A stretch of DNA of 64,000 nt from Adiantum capillus-veneris (Eukaryota > Streptophyta > Polypodiopsida > Polypodiales > Pteridaceae): positions 56,915,709 to 56,979,708 of the forward strand of contig CM043971.1 in assembly GCA_014529385.2 (NCBI GenBank). Direction: 5' to 3'. This document shows, one piece after another, positions 49,411 through 61,259 of the stretch. The translations under genes were made by a program, and so were the position numbers. The notes beneath the pieces were generated by a model, which was not told where the DNA came from, did no database searches, and worked only from the letters and a program-made list of their open reading frames with translations. Positions within the stretch are counted from its first letter, which is position 1. Every line of letters starts with the position of its first letter.

Positions 49411-50300
49411 CTTCAAAAGGAATAGGAATGATTGTTGCACAACAAACAACAAACATTAGTAACAAACAACAAACATTAGTAACAAACAATAGGAATGATT
49501 GTTGCACAACAAACAACAAACATTAGTAACAAACAATAGGAATGATTGTTGCACAACAAACAACAAACATTAGTAACAAACAACAAACATTTTTTTCCTA
49601 TTATGACACCCCGTGCGGGATAACCATAGCATTGGAAGTTTCCACCTTCCAAGCGGCTCGCGACCGAGTGACACCCCGTAGGCGAAATAGCAAAGCAAGG
49701 AAAAAGTTCACACATACAAAGATCGCGCACGGGGTGACGGGGTGACGATTGTTCTTCTTGGTCCTTGCCATCTTCAAAAGGAATAGGAATGATTGCTGCA
49801 CAACAAACAACAAACATTAGTAACAAACAACAAACATTTTTTTCCTATTATTGCACCCCGTGCAGGATAACCATAGCATTGGAAGTTTTCACCTTCCAAG
49901 CGGCTCGCGACCGAGTGACACCCCGTAGGCGAAATAGCAAAGCGAGGAAAAAGTTCACACATACAAAAATCGCGCACGGGGTGACGGGGTGACAATTGTC
50001 CCAAGTGCGGGTAAAATTGGGTTGTGAAAGCGCCGCAAGAATCGGATAATAGCGCAGCAAGAATCGGGAAAAATTGGGCAAGAATGTGCTCGATTTGAGT
50101 GCTTCTCGGGCTTGTATAGGGCGCTATGCGCAACTCCCTGGGTGCACAACTCCCTAGGCGCATACTAGCCGTTGGGCACAAACTTAGAGGCGGAAACCGC
50201 TTGGCACACCCCCCGAGGTGACATTTTTGGCCATATAAACAACCTACCCAAGCCACTTTTCCGCTCATTGTCCTTCACAAGGCTAGAAATAAAGCCTCCA
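49411..50300. repeat. Duplicated upstream region of the H3-like gene with GC-rich gtgacaccccgt repeats
   Basis: A 47-bp-type unit (aacaaacaacaaacattagt plus aataggaatgattgttgcac) repeats at 49,440-49,590. A segment of about 250 bp starting at tttttcctattatgacaccccgt (49,590) recurs at about 49,840. The block also copies the first bases of the H3-like gene: the complement of MARTKK reappears at 49,755-49,775. The words gtgacaccccgt and cgcgcacgggg recur to 50,350, in a clearly more GC-rich context than the rest of the element. No separate gene is seen; open frames are repeat by-products. Confidence 0.75.
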
Positions 50301-50637
50301 AGCGACACCCCGTGACACCCCGTGCGCGAATTTTGAAGGTGTCGACCGCTTACCCAGTGACACGCCGTAAGCGAATTTATTGAGTGCCAACTCTCTCCTC
50401 ACCCTCACAGCTCGCATAGCAAGTGACACAATTTGTTGTAATTCTTTCTTGCTTGCTTAGATTTACAACTTGCATACTTGTTTGTAAACCATTATTAGTT
50501 TTTTGCATTATTAAGGAAGGGTAGTTTATTGATATATTTTAGTCATAGAAGAAATATATTTCTTAATGTCATGTCTACTTCTTAATGTCTTGATGGACTT
50601 TTCTTTTCTCTTTCTCAGACATTTGTGGATTGTCATA

Positions 50638-52054
50638 ATGGATACAGAGGATATGCAAGAGACCGCTGATGAGAGGCTGATGTCTTTTCTTTACAAAGTT
50701 AATGAACTTGCAAGATTTCAAAGTGTCAAAGAGATTTTTAATGATGCCTTTGAGCTTCAACTACTTGTGGATGGCTTCTCCACACAAATTAGTGAATTGA
50801 TAGAGATATATACAGCACTGACCAAAGATCACAGGCTTGATAATCTTGTTCATTTTCTTGATATATGCAAAGCAGGTAGCTTGGCAAGGACAGGTATTGC
50901 AAAGAAGTGTTCAAGCCTTCATCCAAACTAGAAAAAGATCATAAAGCCTTGCAAATTTCATGGTAATATGCATTGCAAATTGGTAGAGTATGACCTTGGA
51001 CTTATCATTTTCTTCAATGTACTCCCAACACCAGAGGGCAAACAGATTCCAAAGCAGATTTCTCAGGCTGAGGAGGACCAGGAGGAAGTGGAGGAAGAGG
51101 AGGGAGATGGAGTTCCATGAAGAGGAAGAGAAACTACAAAGCATTGAGATGCTGGACATTGCAAAATTTAAAGCAGAAAACATCACTAAAGTGGAGAATG
51201 TTGACATTGAGGATGAAGATGTTGATCCTTTGCATTGCACAACAACATTTTCCACATACAAAGTTAACAAAAAGGAATATGTTTTGCTGAATGACATTCA
51301 GCATCTTTTTGATCTAAGGGAAGTTTTGGCTGAGTGGGGATGTAATGACATAGGATTCATTGATTACTCTTCTTGCCCCTTAGCAGTCTTGGACACAGAG
51401 GCAGAAAATTTTATTGACAGCTCAAGTGTTGGAAAGCTTGTGCAGGACATTGTTCTGAGATATGAGCAACAGGGTGTACGTTTTGAAGAGGAGTTCAATG
51501 AGATCCAAAAAAGGCTTAAAATAGAGCATATGGGAGAGGAAAAGACTAGATATTATGAAGTAAGGGCAACTAGATCCATTGATATATGGGAACCTTCCTT
51601 TTTTGAGGAGGATGAGTCTCCTAAGGTATGTTTATGACCATTTTGCTTTGTCTAATTAATGTGCCAAACAATTAACCAAGACATATTTTTGCAGATTGAA
51701 ATACTGGACACAAACAAATTCCTTGGCAGGGGGAAGGGTTCCAGACCATTAAATTTAGGAAGGAACCAGAGCTTGGGACACTTTATTGGGAAGCTCAACA
51801 AAGAGACTGTCATTATATTCCATAACAAGTTTACAAGAGAACCATTGCTGCCAATGCTTGCAATTAAAGCACTTGCAAAGGTTGTTGGTTCATATCAGCT
51901 TCCTCCAGGGTTAGAGAAGTTAATATTGGTGGAAAAGGAGGAAGCCATCAGAATTTTTGGATTCTTCCCTAGACTTATTGGTTCTAGAGCTGGTTATTTT
52001 GCCACAATGGCATCCTATGTGCTTGCCCACATCCTATGGGACCTCATTTCTTGA
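50638..52054 (+). pseudogene. Unrecognised two-exon protein of the 7.5-kb element
   Basis: ATG at 50,638 (MDTEDMQETADERL) follows an acceptor-like ttttctctttctcag by 19 bases, so a 5' UTR intron is likely. The frame runs on with one in-frame stop (50,929) and one frame change near 51,115 inside a Glu-rich stretch. A GTATGT donor at 51,626 and acceptor at 51,694 define a 69-bp intron, and exon 2 (from 51,695) ends at 52,054. Segments such as KPCKFHGNMHCKLVEYDLG and VLAEWGCNDIGFIDYSSCP look like real folded protein. I recognise no family; as the largest non-protease gene of the element it is a candidate transposase by position only. Confidence 0.45.
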
Positions 52055-53008
52055 TGTACCTTCCAACATCTCCATTATCCTCTCATTGATCTTTTTCCTT
52101 GCCTGCTGCACAATGGATGGCTTTGGAAGCAAAGAGGACCTGACTTTACATTGCTTTAACCTTGAGTTCACATTTCTAAACAGCTTGCTATAACCATCTC
52201 TGCTAATGCCTACCTTATCCATAGTATATTGCACATCCTCCTTGTCCAAGCAAGAGCTCTACAAAAATCCCTCAATGCACTGCTCCTTTGCCTTGTTAAA
52301 CTTCTTCTCAGTGAAAATCTTTTTGGAAACCTTGGGAGGTAAAACATTACAATAATGTTTAGCTGCCATTTCCATGTTTGATGCAGAGTTTGGTTGTAGC
52401 AAAGTCCTAAATCAAAAGGTACAAAATTAACTGATTATTGATCTTGTCCAAATGACACCAACAAAATAAACAAACAATGATCAACTAAATTAAATCATTT
52501 AATAAAGAATAGCTGCAATAGGGTCTTAATAACAACCTAACAAAAAGATTAACAACCTAACAAAGAAAAGTAACCTACGCATATTAACAAAGAAAAGTAA
52601 CCTAAGCATATTAACAAAGAATAGTAGCAACTTAAAAATATAAAATAAGCATATATACCTTGCTGCTCTGATTCTCCTGCTGCAACCTCCTCCACCACAT
52701 CTCAAGGCTTCAATGTTCTTTGACTTCTTTTCTCTTTGTCTGTTTCCTAACATTGTATCCTTTCTTCTAGCTTGTTTGAGCTGAGTTTGTAGCTTTTCGT
52801 TGCTCTCTTTACATTCCTCAAGCTGTTGTTTAAGAGTCTTTATCATTTGTTTGGCCAAATGATCTTCTAACTTAAGAATATCTCTCTCTACCGCAAGACT
52901 CTGTGTATAACCCAGCAACCCTCTTTGACCATCACCCACCAATTTTATCAAAGATGAACAATTTGATAATGGGGGAGTGCTCTTTGTCATTGGGTCCACT
53001 GGATACAA
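52032..53008 (-). pseudogene. Coiled-coil gene of the 7.5-kb element
   Basis: The upstream frame is open from 53,008 (possibly further, the 5' end is unresolved) and reads a coiled coil (LKQQLEECKESNEKLQTQLK) ending in a basic patch and a GTATAT donor near 52,660. After an intron of about 250 bp, a downstream exon (about 52,406-52,032) reads KVSKKIFTEKKFNKAKEQ, an in-frame stop, then VGISRDGYSKLFRNVNSRL and LPKPSIVQQARKKINERI before a stop. It resembles a DNA-binding or structural accessory protein; no family recognised. Its 3' end abuts the plus-strand neighbour (stop at 52,054) with a small antisense overlap. Confidence 0.4.
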
Positions 53009-53460
53009 TCTTCCATCAGTCCAGAGATCAATGTGTTTTTTTTAATCTTGCCGCATTGCTTCAAATATGGATGAGGACACCTCTGCACATTTGTTTCTCT
53101 TGCGCACTGGACAATATTCTTCATTTAGCTCAATGTGTAGATGGTATAAGCTTCTCTTCTCCATGGAAGTCTATTAACAGTATTTGTTAGAGATAGTACT
53201 ATAGAGAAAAGCTCTGCAGATACGAGGAAGAAGACGACACATAAAAGGTTTGTTTCAGCAAGTGAAATTTTGAATTTTGGGCCAGAACTAACGTTTTCGT
53301 TAGTTTTGGAGGGAGTATTTTTTAGAATACTAAAGATCCTAGAAAGATTTGACAATGACATGTTTCCGCGGAGGTAAAAAGGACGCAAACTCACCTTTTT
53401 ACAAACATTTCACTATTTTTTAAATAAAGTATATATTCTCTCTCTACATATTCTTACAGG

Positions 53461-53486
53461 GCACAAAAGTGACCTCAAAATTCCCC
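53461..53486 (-). repeat. Right TIR of the 7.5-kb element
   Basis: Reverse complement begins GGGGAATTTTGAGGTCA, matching 46,002-46,027 with one mismatch. TA follows at 53,487-53,488. Confidence 0.85.
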
Positions 53487-53488
53487 TA

Positions 53489-55762
53489 ATGGTTCCTAAA
53501 GCTTCTTTAGCGACCATGGCTAATGCTAAAAGATAGCAGCTTGGTAAGAGACATCCCATTCGCCCCAAGAAATGTAAAGAAATGTTGCGTTGGATTGCTA
53601 AACGACTATTGGAAGCCCAAGGCTACTATCAAGGAAATGATCAAATCTGGGTGCCCAAACGTAGATTGTGTTCTTACTTGTCACTTGACCCATGTGAACC
53701 CAATCCTGTAGCTCCAAAATAAATCAGCGATCGTGGAAAGAAAAAAATCATAGAATGCTACACACCCGCTCCGGAGCTAGTTTGGGTACTCGAGAAAGAA
53801 CGATTTGTTCCACCTAGCTTAGGAAGGGGGGAGTCCCATGAAGCTTCTAGCTCCTCATGTAATGCATCCATAGAGGTAAAAGCTTCTCCACAACCTCCAC
53901 CTACAATAGTGGACCTCCATAAAGCTACAAAGGAATCCACACCTCCCAGTATTCGAGAATCACCTGATGGACCACTTCAAGTTCGATCCTGGGAGAGTAC
54001 ATTACCACCCTTTCAACTGGATGAGGCACCTAAGGTAATAGTAAACTACTGGCAAAAATCCTCACCTATTACCAACTGGAACGATTGGTTTCAAAGGGTG
54101 ACGAGGTCATTTCAAATGGTATGATCTACCCAAGAAAGGGGGGAGTGTTTGCTGACATCCATCATTCACTTGCTTCCCTCTCAACATTCTTTCCCTGACC
54201 TCTCAATCACCAATCTTAGGGAATGTACATATAAAGCCTTATATTCACAAGAAAAAACAAAAATAATAAAGAGCAAGAGCAATTAGCAAACGAGTATGCA
54301 CAATAAAAGTCAAAACATGACTCAGACCTACACATTCACATCCGGTACATTGAAACAGAAACCTATGTCATAAAACACCTTTGATCCTCATCACTCGAGT
54401 GATGGAGGGTAGGTAGGATTAATACAATAGGAGTGTTTCTGTTTTAGAGTTGAGTGATTAGCAAAGTTATTTTTTCCCACTGATGTGCCTCCTAGAGGTA
54501 TTCCTTGTGTTTCTTAGTGTGTACATGAGCGTGTTGCTGTTGTTAGGATTTGGACCTTCATGGAATCTTTATCTCGACTCACTCTTCAAATCAAGCGCGA
54601 CCATCGACACAAACAGGTGTTTCTTGTCCATTAGCATTGCCCCTTATCTTTTTTGCATCTATGATTGTCTGCTTTGATTGTGATTGGTAGCATAATATCC
54701 AGCACATTTACTTAGTAACAAACATTTAATTCAATGTAATTTTTTGTCATAATCACTTGTCTAGGTTTAAAAATCAAGCAGTCCGACTAAGGTAGTTTGA
54801 CCAAGTTAGGTGTTAGAGATCTTCTCTTAATACCATGGGGAATGCCTTCCTAATAATCAATGGTTACTTAGGTTCTTAATTTGATTTAGGCAACATTGTG
54901 TGAAATGTACTAGGGATTTCTAGTGGGCTTGACCCTATTGACCTTTAGCTTAAGTATTATAAAGGGAGTTTACTAGTGTGATGAGCCTGGGGAGGTGTAT
55001 CAATGTTATATGACTCCCCAAAGTTACAAAATTAAAATGTTGAAAACGAACAAACAAAAACAAATCAAAGTGCCACAATGTAAAATCTTAAGCTGGAAGA
55101 GAAATCTTAGCTTGATTGGGTACTTCACTCACATGTATTGCCTATGGTACTAGAGCCCTAGAGGTTCCTAGTGTGGGCGCTTTTCCTTGAAAAGCAAAAA
55201 ACCCAAGGCATACAAAATAAGCACACACATCAAAATTGAATCACTGTGAAAAGACTTTGGGGGGTCAAAGAAAAGGTAATTAGTCAGGAGATGATTTCAT
55301 GAGAAATTCCTTTTATCGTAGCTTAACTACAAGGTCTTCTAGGTATAGCCTCTAGTCAGCCCTCGAACATGAAATACTTCGCTCTCGCGATTAAACAACT
55401 TAATTGACAAGAGAAAATTAAGAAGCTTATCCATGGTATTAATGGTCGATCTCTAGTGCCTTTTGACCGTTAAATTAGCGACCCCAAACTTGTTTAATTT
55501 TTTACCTTTACATCTGTTTATGCATTTGAATACATTGCAATTTAATATTTATTGCTAAAAAATTGTTTAAAATTTTGCTACCAATCAATTTGTCTGCCTA
55601 AAACTACATATGATTTTTAATCGCTTATGAGAATGCAATTACTGTGCCAATGTTGTTTGATTTTGCAGTGACTGAAGAAGGCTAAGGACATTCATCTCAA
55701 ATGCTCTTCCACCTTGACGAATGAGCTTCAACTCAATAGCTTTCGAGGACGGAATCTACATC
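53489..55762 (+). other. 3' internal region of the LTR element, no pol recognised
   Basis: Downstream of the 7.5-kb insertion, coding-like plus-strand pieces run to about 54,128 (for example NYWQKSSPITNWNDWFQRV) without RT, RNase H or integrase motifs. From 54,130 to 55,760 the sequence is AT-rich with no gene that I can support. Long 3' non-coding stretches are common in gypsy elements of this type. Confidence 0.6.
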
Positions 55763-55775
55763 AGGAAGGGGGCCA
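55763..55775 (+). other. Polypurine tract before the right LTR
   Basis: AGGAAGGGGGCCA lies directly before the LTR start TGTTAACC, the expected place for plus-strand priming. Confidence 0.75.
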
Positions 55776-56382
55776 TGTTAACCCTCACGGCTCACGGACA
55801 CCCTATCACCTACGAGACGGACGTTGTAACCTACGGCGGACGTTGTATTATTTACTTGTAGAGTCAGGTACCGGGCTTGTCGGTCCAATAGGAAAAGGGT
55901 AAGAGTGATCGTCGATGAGAGGCGCACTCTAACTGTAACATTCAAGGGATTAGTTGGCTAAGCATGGGCGCCGAAGTGTGAATGGGGCGAGCTCATATAA
56001 AAGTCAACTAAACCTAAAATTCGCTCATTCTCTCATTTGTGCAATTGAAGAGTGCTCTTGCTCCATCTCCTTCTTCTTCTTCTTCATCTCTTTGTGTGTG
56101 TGTGAGAGAGAGAGAGTGAGAGAGGGAGAGAGAGGGAGTGTGTGGGCGATCGAGCATTACAAAGGCACAACGGCGGTGATGCGGTTGAGAGCGGCGTAGC
56201 GGCGTCTCCTTCTTCTTCACGGCGAGGAATCCTCCACGAAGCAAGCGTAGAGCGGTGAGTGACACACCATCGCCTTCTTTGAGCTTACTAGTTTAGGCTT
56301 GTTGTGTGCTTGGAGCCATTTGTGGCTTGCACACGGTGTATCGGCAAGTTCCTTGCATTGACACGTGCGACATACGCGCACA
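55776..56382 (+). repeat. Right LTR, 607 bp
   Basis: Matches 40,090-40,698 end to end with scattered substitutions and small microsatellite length differences; followed by the TTGTT duplication at 56,383-56,387. Confidence 0.95.
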
Positions 56383-59300
56383 TTGTTGAAACACATTCTT
56401 ACCTTTCTCATTCCACTCAAATCTTCTCGAGATATATGGAAATGTTGTTTTTAGACACAATGTTTCCTAAAATCTTGCCTTCTCTTGCCATGAAGACACA
56501 TTTTTTTGGGTTTAGGAAGATGTGATAAGTTTTATTATTCTCAAAGATCTTCTTCAAGTGTTTGACATGCTTGTCTCTTCATAGAGAATGCATGTGCAAG
56601 TCATCCATATAAATCTCTAAGAATTGTCTTAGATATTCCTTAAATGCATGACTCATTAGCCTCTGGAATGTGGTAGGTGCATTGGTTAAGACAAAGGACA
56701 GAGTCTATAAGCAAATATACCCCATTTTGTTGCAAAGGCGATTTGTGTTGGTCCTCTGCCTTTATTGTGATATGATTGTAGCTTGAAAATCCATCAAAAA
56801 ATTTGTAAGCTTCCTTGTCCGCAACTCTCTTGATCACATGCTTTGTGATGGTTAGGGATAGTTGTCTCTTATTGTGGTAGAATTTATCTGCTTGAGATTC
56901 ACACACTCATAAGTTACCATTTTTTTTGGGCACTACCATGATTGGTGACACCCACTCCATACGTTTGATCTTGAAGATAAACACCACCTCTTTAAGCTTA
57001 TCTCTCTCCTCTTTGATTTTCCTCGTAAATGTTTCATTGTATATATAGGACGTTGTCTGTGCGTTTTAGCATCATCCTTAAGGGGTATAGTATATTGACA
57101 TATGCTTGGATCCACTCCCTTAAGATCTTTGTACAACTAAGAAAATACATCTCAAGCCCATCATACGATGTTCTCTTCCATGAGATCCGTGGCTATGTAA
57201 CCCGGTCTTAGTTCCTCCTTGGTTCAGCTAGGTCAATTCTCTTTATGTTCTCAAGCCCATCATATGATGTTCTCAATTCTTTAGGTTATCTCATTGGTTT
57301 CTCAATCACAATACATCGTTCTTGAGAATGGTGTAATTCTTGTAGTGAGAGGGTGGATTGAATTCTTTTGCATTGAAATCCCCTTCCATTTCAGCTGTCC
57401 AAACCTGTTTCGGTGCCTATTTTATCTTTTGGTACTCACTCTTTTGTTTTGTTTTGGACATTTTGGTTGATTTTTTGGCTGTACTTGGGTTCTTTTTGCT
57501 TTGCTTCTTTGGATTCTTAAAAATTTGTTAATTTCAATGGTTATCTAGTATTTTTGTGTTGGACACAGTCATCTGCTCCTACAAGCATGAGATATTGCGT
57601 TTTGATTATCAATCTAAGCATTGGTTTCTCAAACCGATTTTGTTGCTTCCTTGCTCATCTCATTTGATATCTCTTTTTTCTCCTCAATTCTTGGTTAGGA
57701 AACTTGTAGAAGATTCGCTCATCTTTTTTTGGTGCATTTTTGTTTTCTGAGCTACTAGACAGCTCGTCTTTCAACATCGTTCTCAAAGTCATCACTCTGT
57801 AAATCATGGAATACGTCCTAGTCATTGTCACTAAGATCTTGAATAGAAACTTTGTCCACTACTCGTTTGCAATTGATTGTCTTGTTGATTTCTGTTGTTT
57901 CAGTCTCCTCTTCTAGTTCCAAGATAGCAGTTACCATGTGAAAGGGCATAATGTGATAGCCATCTTTTTGCAAAATGTTGTGGGGGTTACCTCATTTATG
58001 CACATATCTAGTGTCGCCAGTATCTGTTCCCATTTGAAGGGTTCAGACAACTCCTTTGAAAATGGATCTTTTATAAAGTACTTGTATCCTATTGGGTGCT
58101 CTAGGATACAATATTTCCCTTTTAGGATTCCACACACCGACAATACGTACACCAAACATGTGCTCTCTTCATCCTATTGGGTGCTATGGGATACAATATT
58201 TCCTTTTTAGGCTTCCACACACCGACGCTACATACATACAAACATGTGCTCTCTTCATCCTATCGGGTGCTCTAGGATACAATATTTCCTTTTTAGGCTT
58301 CCACACACCGATGCTACGTACATCCAAACATGTGCTCTCTTCATCACCAACCAAGTAGGCATTTGGAGACAACATCAAATCATGTAGGCCTTTTGTGTCT
58401 GTCATATTTGGAATTCGATTCCATTGAGATGGCACAACCCTCACCTCAGATTTCTTCTCATGTTCCCCTACAAAGGAGGGTAGCATCCTTAAAGGCATTG
58501 GTTTACTCTCTACGGATACTTCCATCCTTGATCTTTGTACAATGATTGTATATCCCCAAGATAAATCTCATGGTCCATGTCGACCTCACGGATTGGGCCT
58601 GACTGTAGTGTGGCACTACCTTCTTTTTTGTTCTTCATTGTTTCCAAATATGATTGTGGACACGGCTTGTCCACTTCAGGAATTGGTGACATTGCATGAG
58701 ATTTGGCTTCATGCATTGTGTTTGTAACAATCCTTGTATCCAATGGTTCGTTGTTTGGTTTGGTTGGTTTGCCAATTTTGTTTTCCTTTAGTGCGCTTGC
58801 GTTCTCCTTTTTTGGAACATGCACTACTTTCTCAGGGGTTTCTGGTATTTATGGCTACATTAGAGCTTGAACTGTCTCTATGAGTCTTTTGCACATCTCC
58901 ATTTGTTTTGCTTCTATTTCAAGATGCAAATATGTCAATAATCTTTGTTCTAGTGTTTGGTTGTTTTTAGCCTAGCCTTGTAGGATTGCAACATGGCATC
59001 TAAGTGTGCGTTCACTTTCTCAATCAAGACTAAACCTCTTGATACAGTCTTTGACTCTTCTGCTCCCTTGGTATTTTTTGTTTTCTCTTGTTCACGTTTG
59101 AGTTGTTCCTTTGTTCAACATTGTTCAATTTCAAGGTTGTGTCTTTTCCCTTAGCCTCTTTGCTTTCATTCTATCTTTTTTGCTTTCCATGATTTTCATT
59201 GATTTCTCACTAACCCGCTTTCAAACTTATTTTGTTCAAGAAGTTTTAGCTTGTTCACCACTGGCTTAGTTTATCCTACTTCCTAAGCTTGAGTTCTCAT

Positions 59301-59403
59301 TACTACCTTGACAAGAAATGTCACCTCTGACTTCGATCTGCTGGAACAAGGTAAAACTCCAATGACATTCACTGTCACTTTTTCCTTGTATCTGGGTTCT
59401 TAG
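56383..59403 (-). mobile_element. Older Ty3/gypsy element, gag/protease to RT part, fossil
   Basis: Minus-strand RT motifs lie near 56,640-57,100 (EAYKFFDGFSSYNHI, then IKAEDQHK), with connector and protease/gag-side sequence up to 59,403. It continues the element seen at 40,005-40,089 and 5.4-6.24 kb, and is itself cut at 59,403 by the copia element. Heavily decayed. Confidence 0.75.
58087..58343. repeat. 85/86-bp tandem repeat, three copies, in the older gypsy
   Basis: A unit containing gggtgctctaggatacaata and aaacatgtgctctcttca repeats three times at 58,087, 58,172 and 58,258. It is an internal amplification within the fossil gypsy coding region. Confidence 0.9.
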
Positions 59404-59606
59404 TGAAGGGATCGGAGAGCACCACAAACGGAGAGTGAGAGAGAGAAGGAGACACACGACACACAGATATGGGTGGGGAGACTCCAAAGAGTGAGCAGCC
59501 CCCTATACACTTATGCTATGTATAAGGTATACAAGTCAGTGGGCGCCCAGACTCTGGGCGGCCACTCTGGGTGGCCGGGCAAGGCACAAGCGCCTATAAC
59601 CCAACA
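59404..59606 (-). repeat. Copia 3' LTR (left copy), 203 bp
   Basis: Plus-strand start TGAAGGGATCGG, end CCCAACA. Longer than the other copy mainly by a partly duplicated ctctgggcggcc-type segment near 59,550-59,580. Confidence 0.9.
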
Positions 59607-60567
59607 ACCTCCCACTTAAAGGCGACTGTGCCTTTAAGCAAGGTAACCTAGTCTAAAGACTACAAAAGGCGAGATAAAATCGCTCTCAACCAATGCCCAC
59701 TGGCTGGCTATGATCGTGTGCATACGGTTTTCCTGCTCTCGTGTAAGTCCATACACCACCAAACATACCCCACACGTATTGCAAGTATGTACGCAATACT
59801 TGCATATCTCCCTCGTGCATTATGCCATCATCAGTCAAAAAACGAATGAAAACCCCAACTGCAAATGCTCCCACTGCAGCTACGATATCCGGTCTCAAGA
59901 TCAGCATCTCATACATGAGACCACCGAATGCCGATGCAATGCTAGCGGGTCTTGCTAGCTCTACGGAGCATGCATCAACATATATATCCCTCGCAATAGG
60001 CATCTCTGACTGACAAGGCGTGTCAGCCACATGCATCTCCTGACTATCCGCAAAAGACGCATCAACCTATCGTGCAACCTCAGAGCAAACCAGCTGCTCT
60101 AGGTGTCTGCTGGAAGACATATCCTGCACAACTATATCCCCATGCTCACTGTTGAGCATAGAAAGGAATGACTGCATAATCGCTGACATCTCAGCCTCCT
60201 CTGCAATCATCCACTACAAACATGACCACTCAATCTGTTGTGACTCACTAGAGCTCTCATGCTCTAACTCCTTATGCATAGACTCTTGCACAACTTCCTC
60301 CTGTCGTGACTCGCTAGAGCAAGACCGCTCTACCTGTCTATCTTGCATAGAAGTATCTCGCACAAATGATTCTGTGCTTTGTTCAGTCACTAGCAAAGCA
60401 TGCATGTCTGACTTTGTCACCTCTCTATGTGACTGCTCAAGTCGTGCCCCAAGTGTGTGCACAACGAGCTCACTACTTTGCACTCCATGCAAAGCACCCT
60501 GCAACCCATGATCAAAAGAGACTCTCCGGGTCTCTCGCTCTCTGCATGGCTGTAAGAAGATTGAGAC

Positions 60568-61259
60568 TCAACCATCTCGCACCAGTACTACGTGCAATGG
60601 GTACCATGTGCCAACTCTAGTACCTCTCGCAATCACTAGCGAACCCAAATGCAACGCAAAAGATCGCTCAAGCAACGATACCCGACATCCACTATCCCGT
60701 AACTGTCTGATTGAGATCAAATCCTGTCTCAGATCTGGCACATAATGCACATGACGCAAGGTAAATCTCATACCATTGGGCAAGGACAAACATACGTCTC
60801 CTTCATCCTCAATGTCATACACAACACCATCAGCCATGTGCACACAACCAAGTCTCCCACTAGAAAATGTGTTAAAACCACTCAGGATGCGACGTGACAT
60901 GGAAAGTAGCATCTGAATCTAGTAACCAATGTGAAAGACAATGTGCAATCCGATATGCAATCCATAGACATAAGATCATCTGAAGACAAGCTAGATGTAA
61001 ATGTGACATTGCCGTCACAAGCATACTCAGTAACCACCGTACTGATCTCACTAGCCTCTGTCATGCCCAAATCTGCATCACGCATCTGTCGCCTCCATTG
61101 TCTCAAACGCCTGAAACATCGACGCCTAATGTGCCCTCTATGTCCACAATGCCAACATGTCAAGTCTCTATGCCGTCTAGACTTGTGTGTGGGACCAATC
61201 TCTCCCATGGACATAGAAGTGGGACTGGACTCCCCTGTAGACATGGATGTCGCGTACAT
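60568..61259 (-). pseudogene. Copia gag zinc knuckle to pre-integrase region, fossil
   Basis: Minus-strand coding-like sequence with a CCHC zinc knuckle (CWHCGHRGHIRRRC), an acidic stretch, and a pre-integrase-like segment (VHMADGVVYDIEDEGDV, VHYVPDLRQDLISI, VIARGTRVGTWYPLHV). In the intact family these lie between the gag particle protein and integrase. Broken fossil. Confidence 0.75.

Larger units (their letters stand above)
46002..53486. mobile_element. 7.5-kb TIR DNA transposon flanked by TA, carrying H3-Ulp1-like and other genes
   Basis: The ends are 26-bp inverted repeats starting GGGGAATTTTGAGGTCA with one mismatch, extending imperfectly to about 55 bp through a tgtagagagaga stretch at both ends. 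TA lies on each side (46,000-46,001 and 53,487-53,488), so the target duplication is probably TA as in Tc1/mariner-like elements, although no mariner transposase is seen. The palindromic context CATTA/TAATG means that a slightly different boundary is possible. Four genes lie inside as two facing pairs: plus (46.4-47.1), minus (47.4-49.4), plus (50.6-52.05), minus (52.05-53.0). All show some decay. Confidence 0.75.
40090..56382 (+). mobile_element. 16.3-kb LTR retrotransposon (gag-protease type) inserted in the older gypsy
   Basis: Two LTRs (609 and 607 bp) begin TGTTAACCC and end CGCACA, are flanked by TTGTT on both sides, and enclose a primer site for tRNA-Asp, a long gag-protease region and a polypurine tract. 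I find no reverse transcriptase, RNase H or integrase between the LTRs, so this looks like a Ty3/gypsy derivative carrying only gag and protease. It hosts a 7.5-kb DNA transposon. By eye the LTRs differ at roughly 20-25 sites plus a few short indels, so the insertion is young to moderate in age: a few million years if plant-like rates apply, which is inference. Confidence 0.9.

Noticed and set aside
46002-53486. Missing pol of the surrounding LTR element
   Set aside because: The segment has its own inverted termini and TA flanks, genes on both strands with introns, and no RT or integrase motifs.
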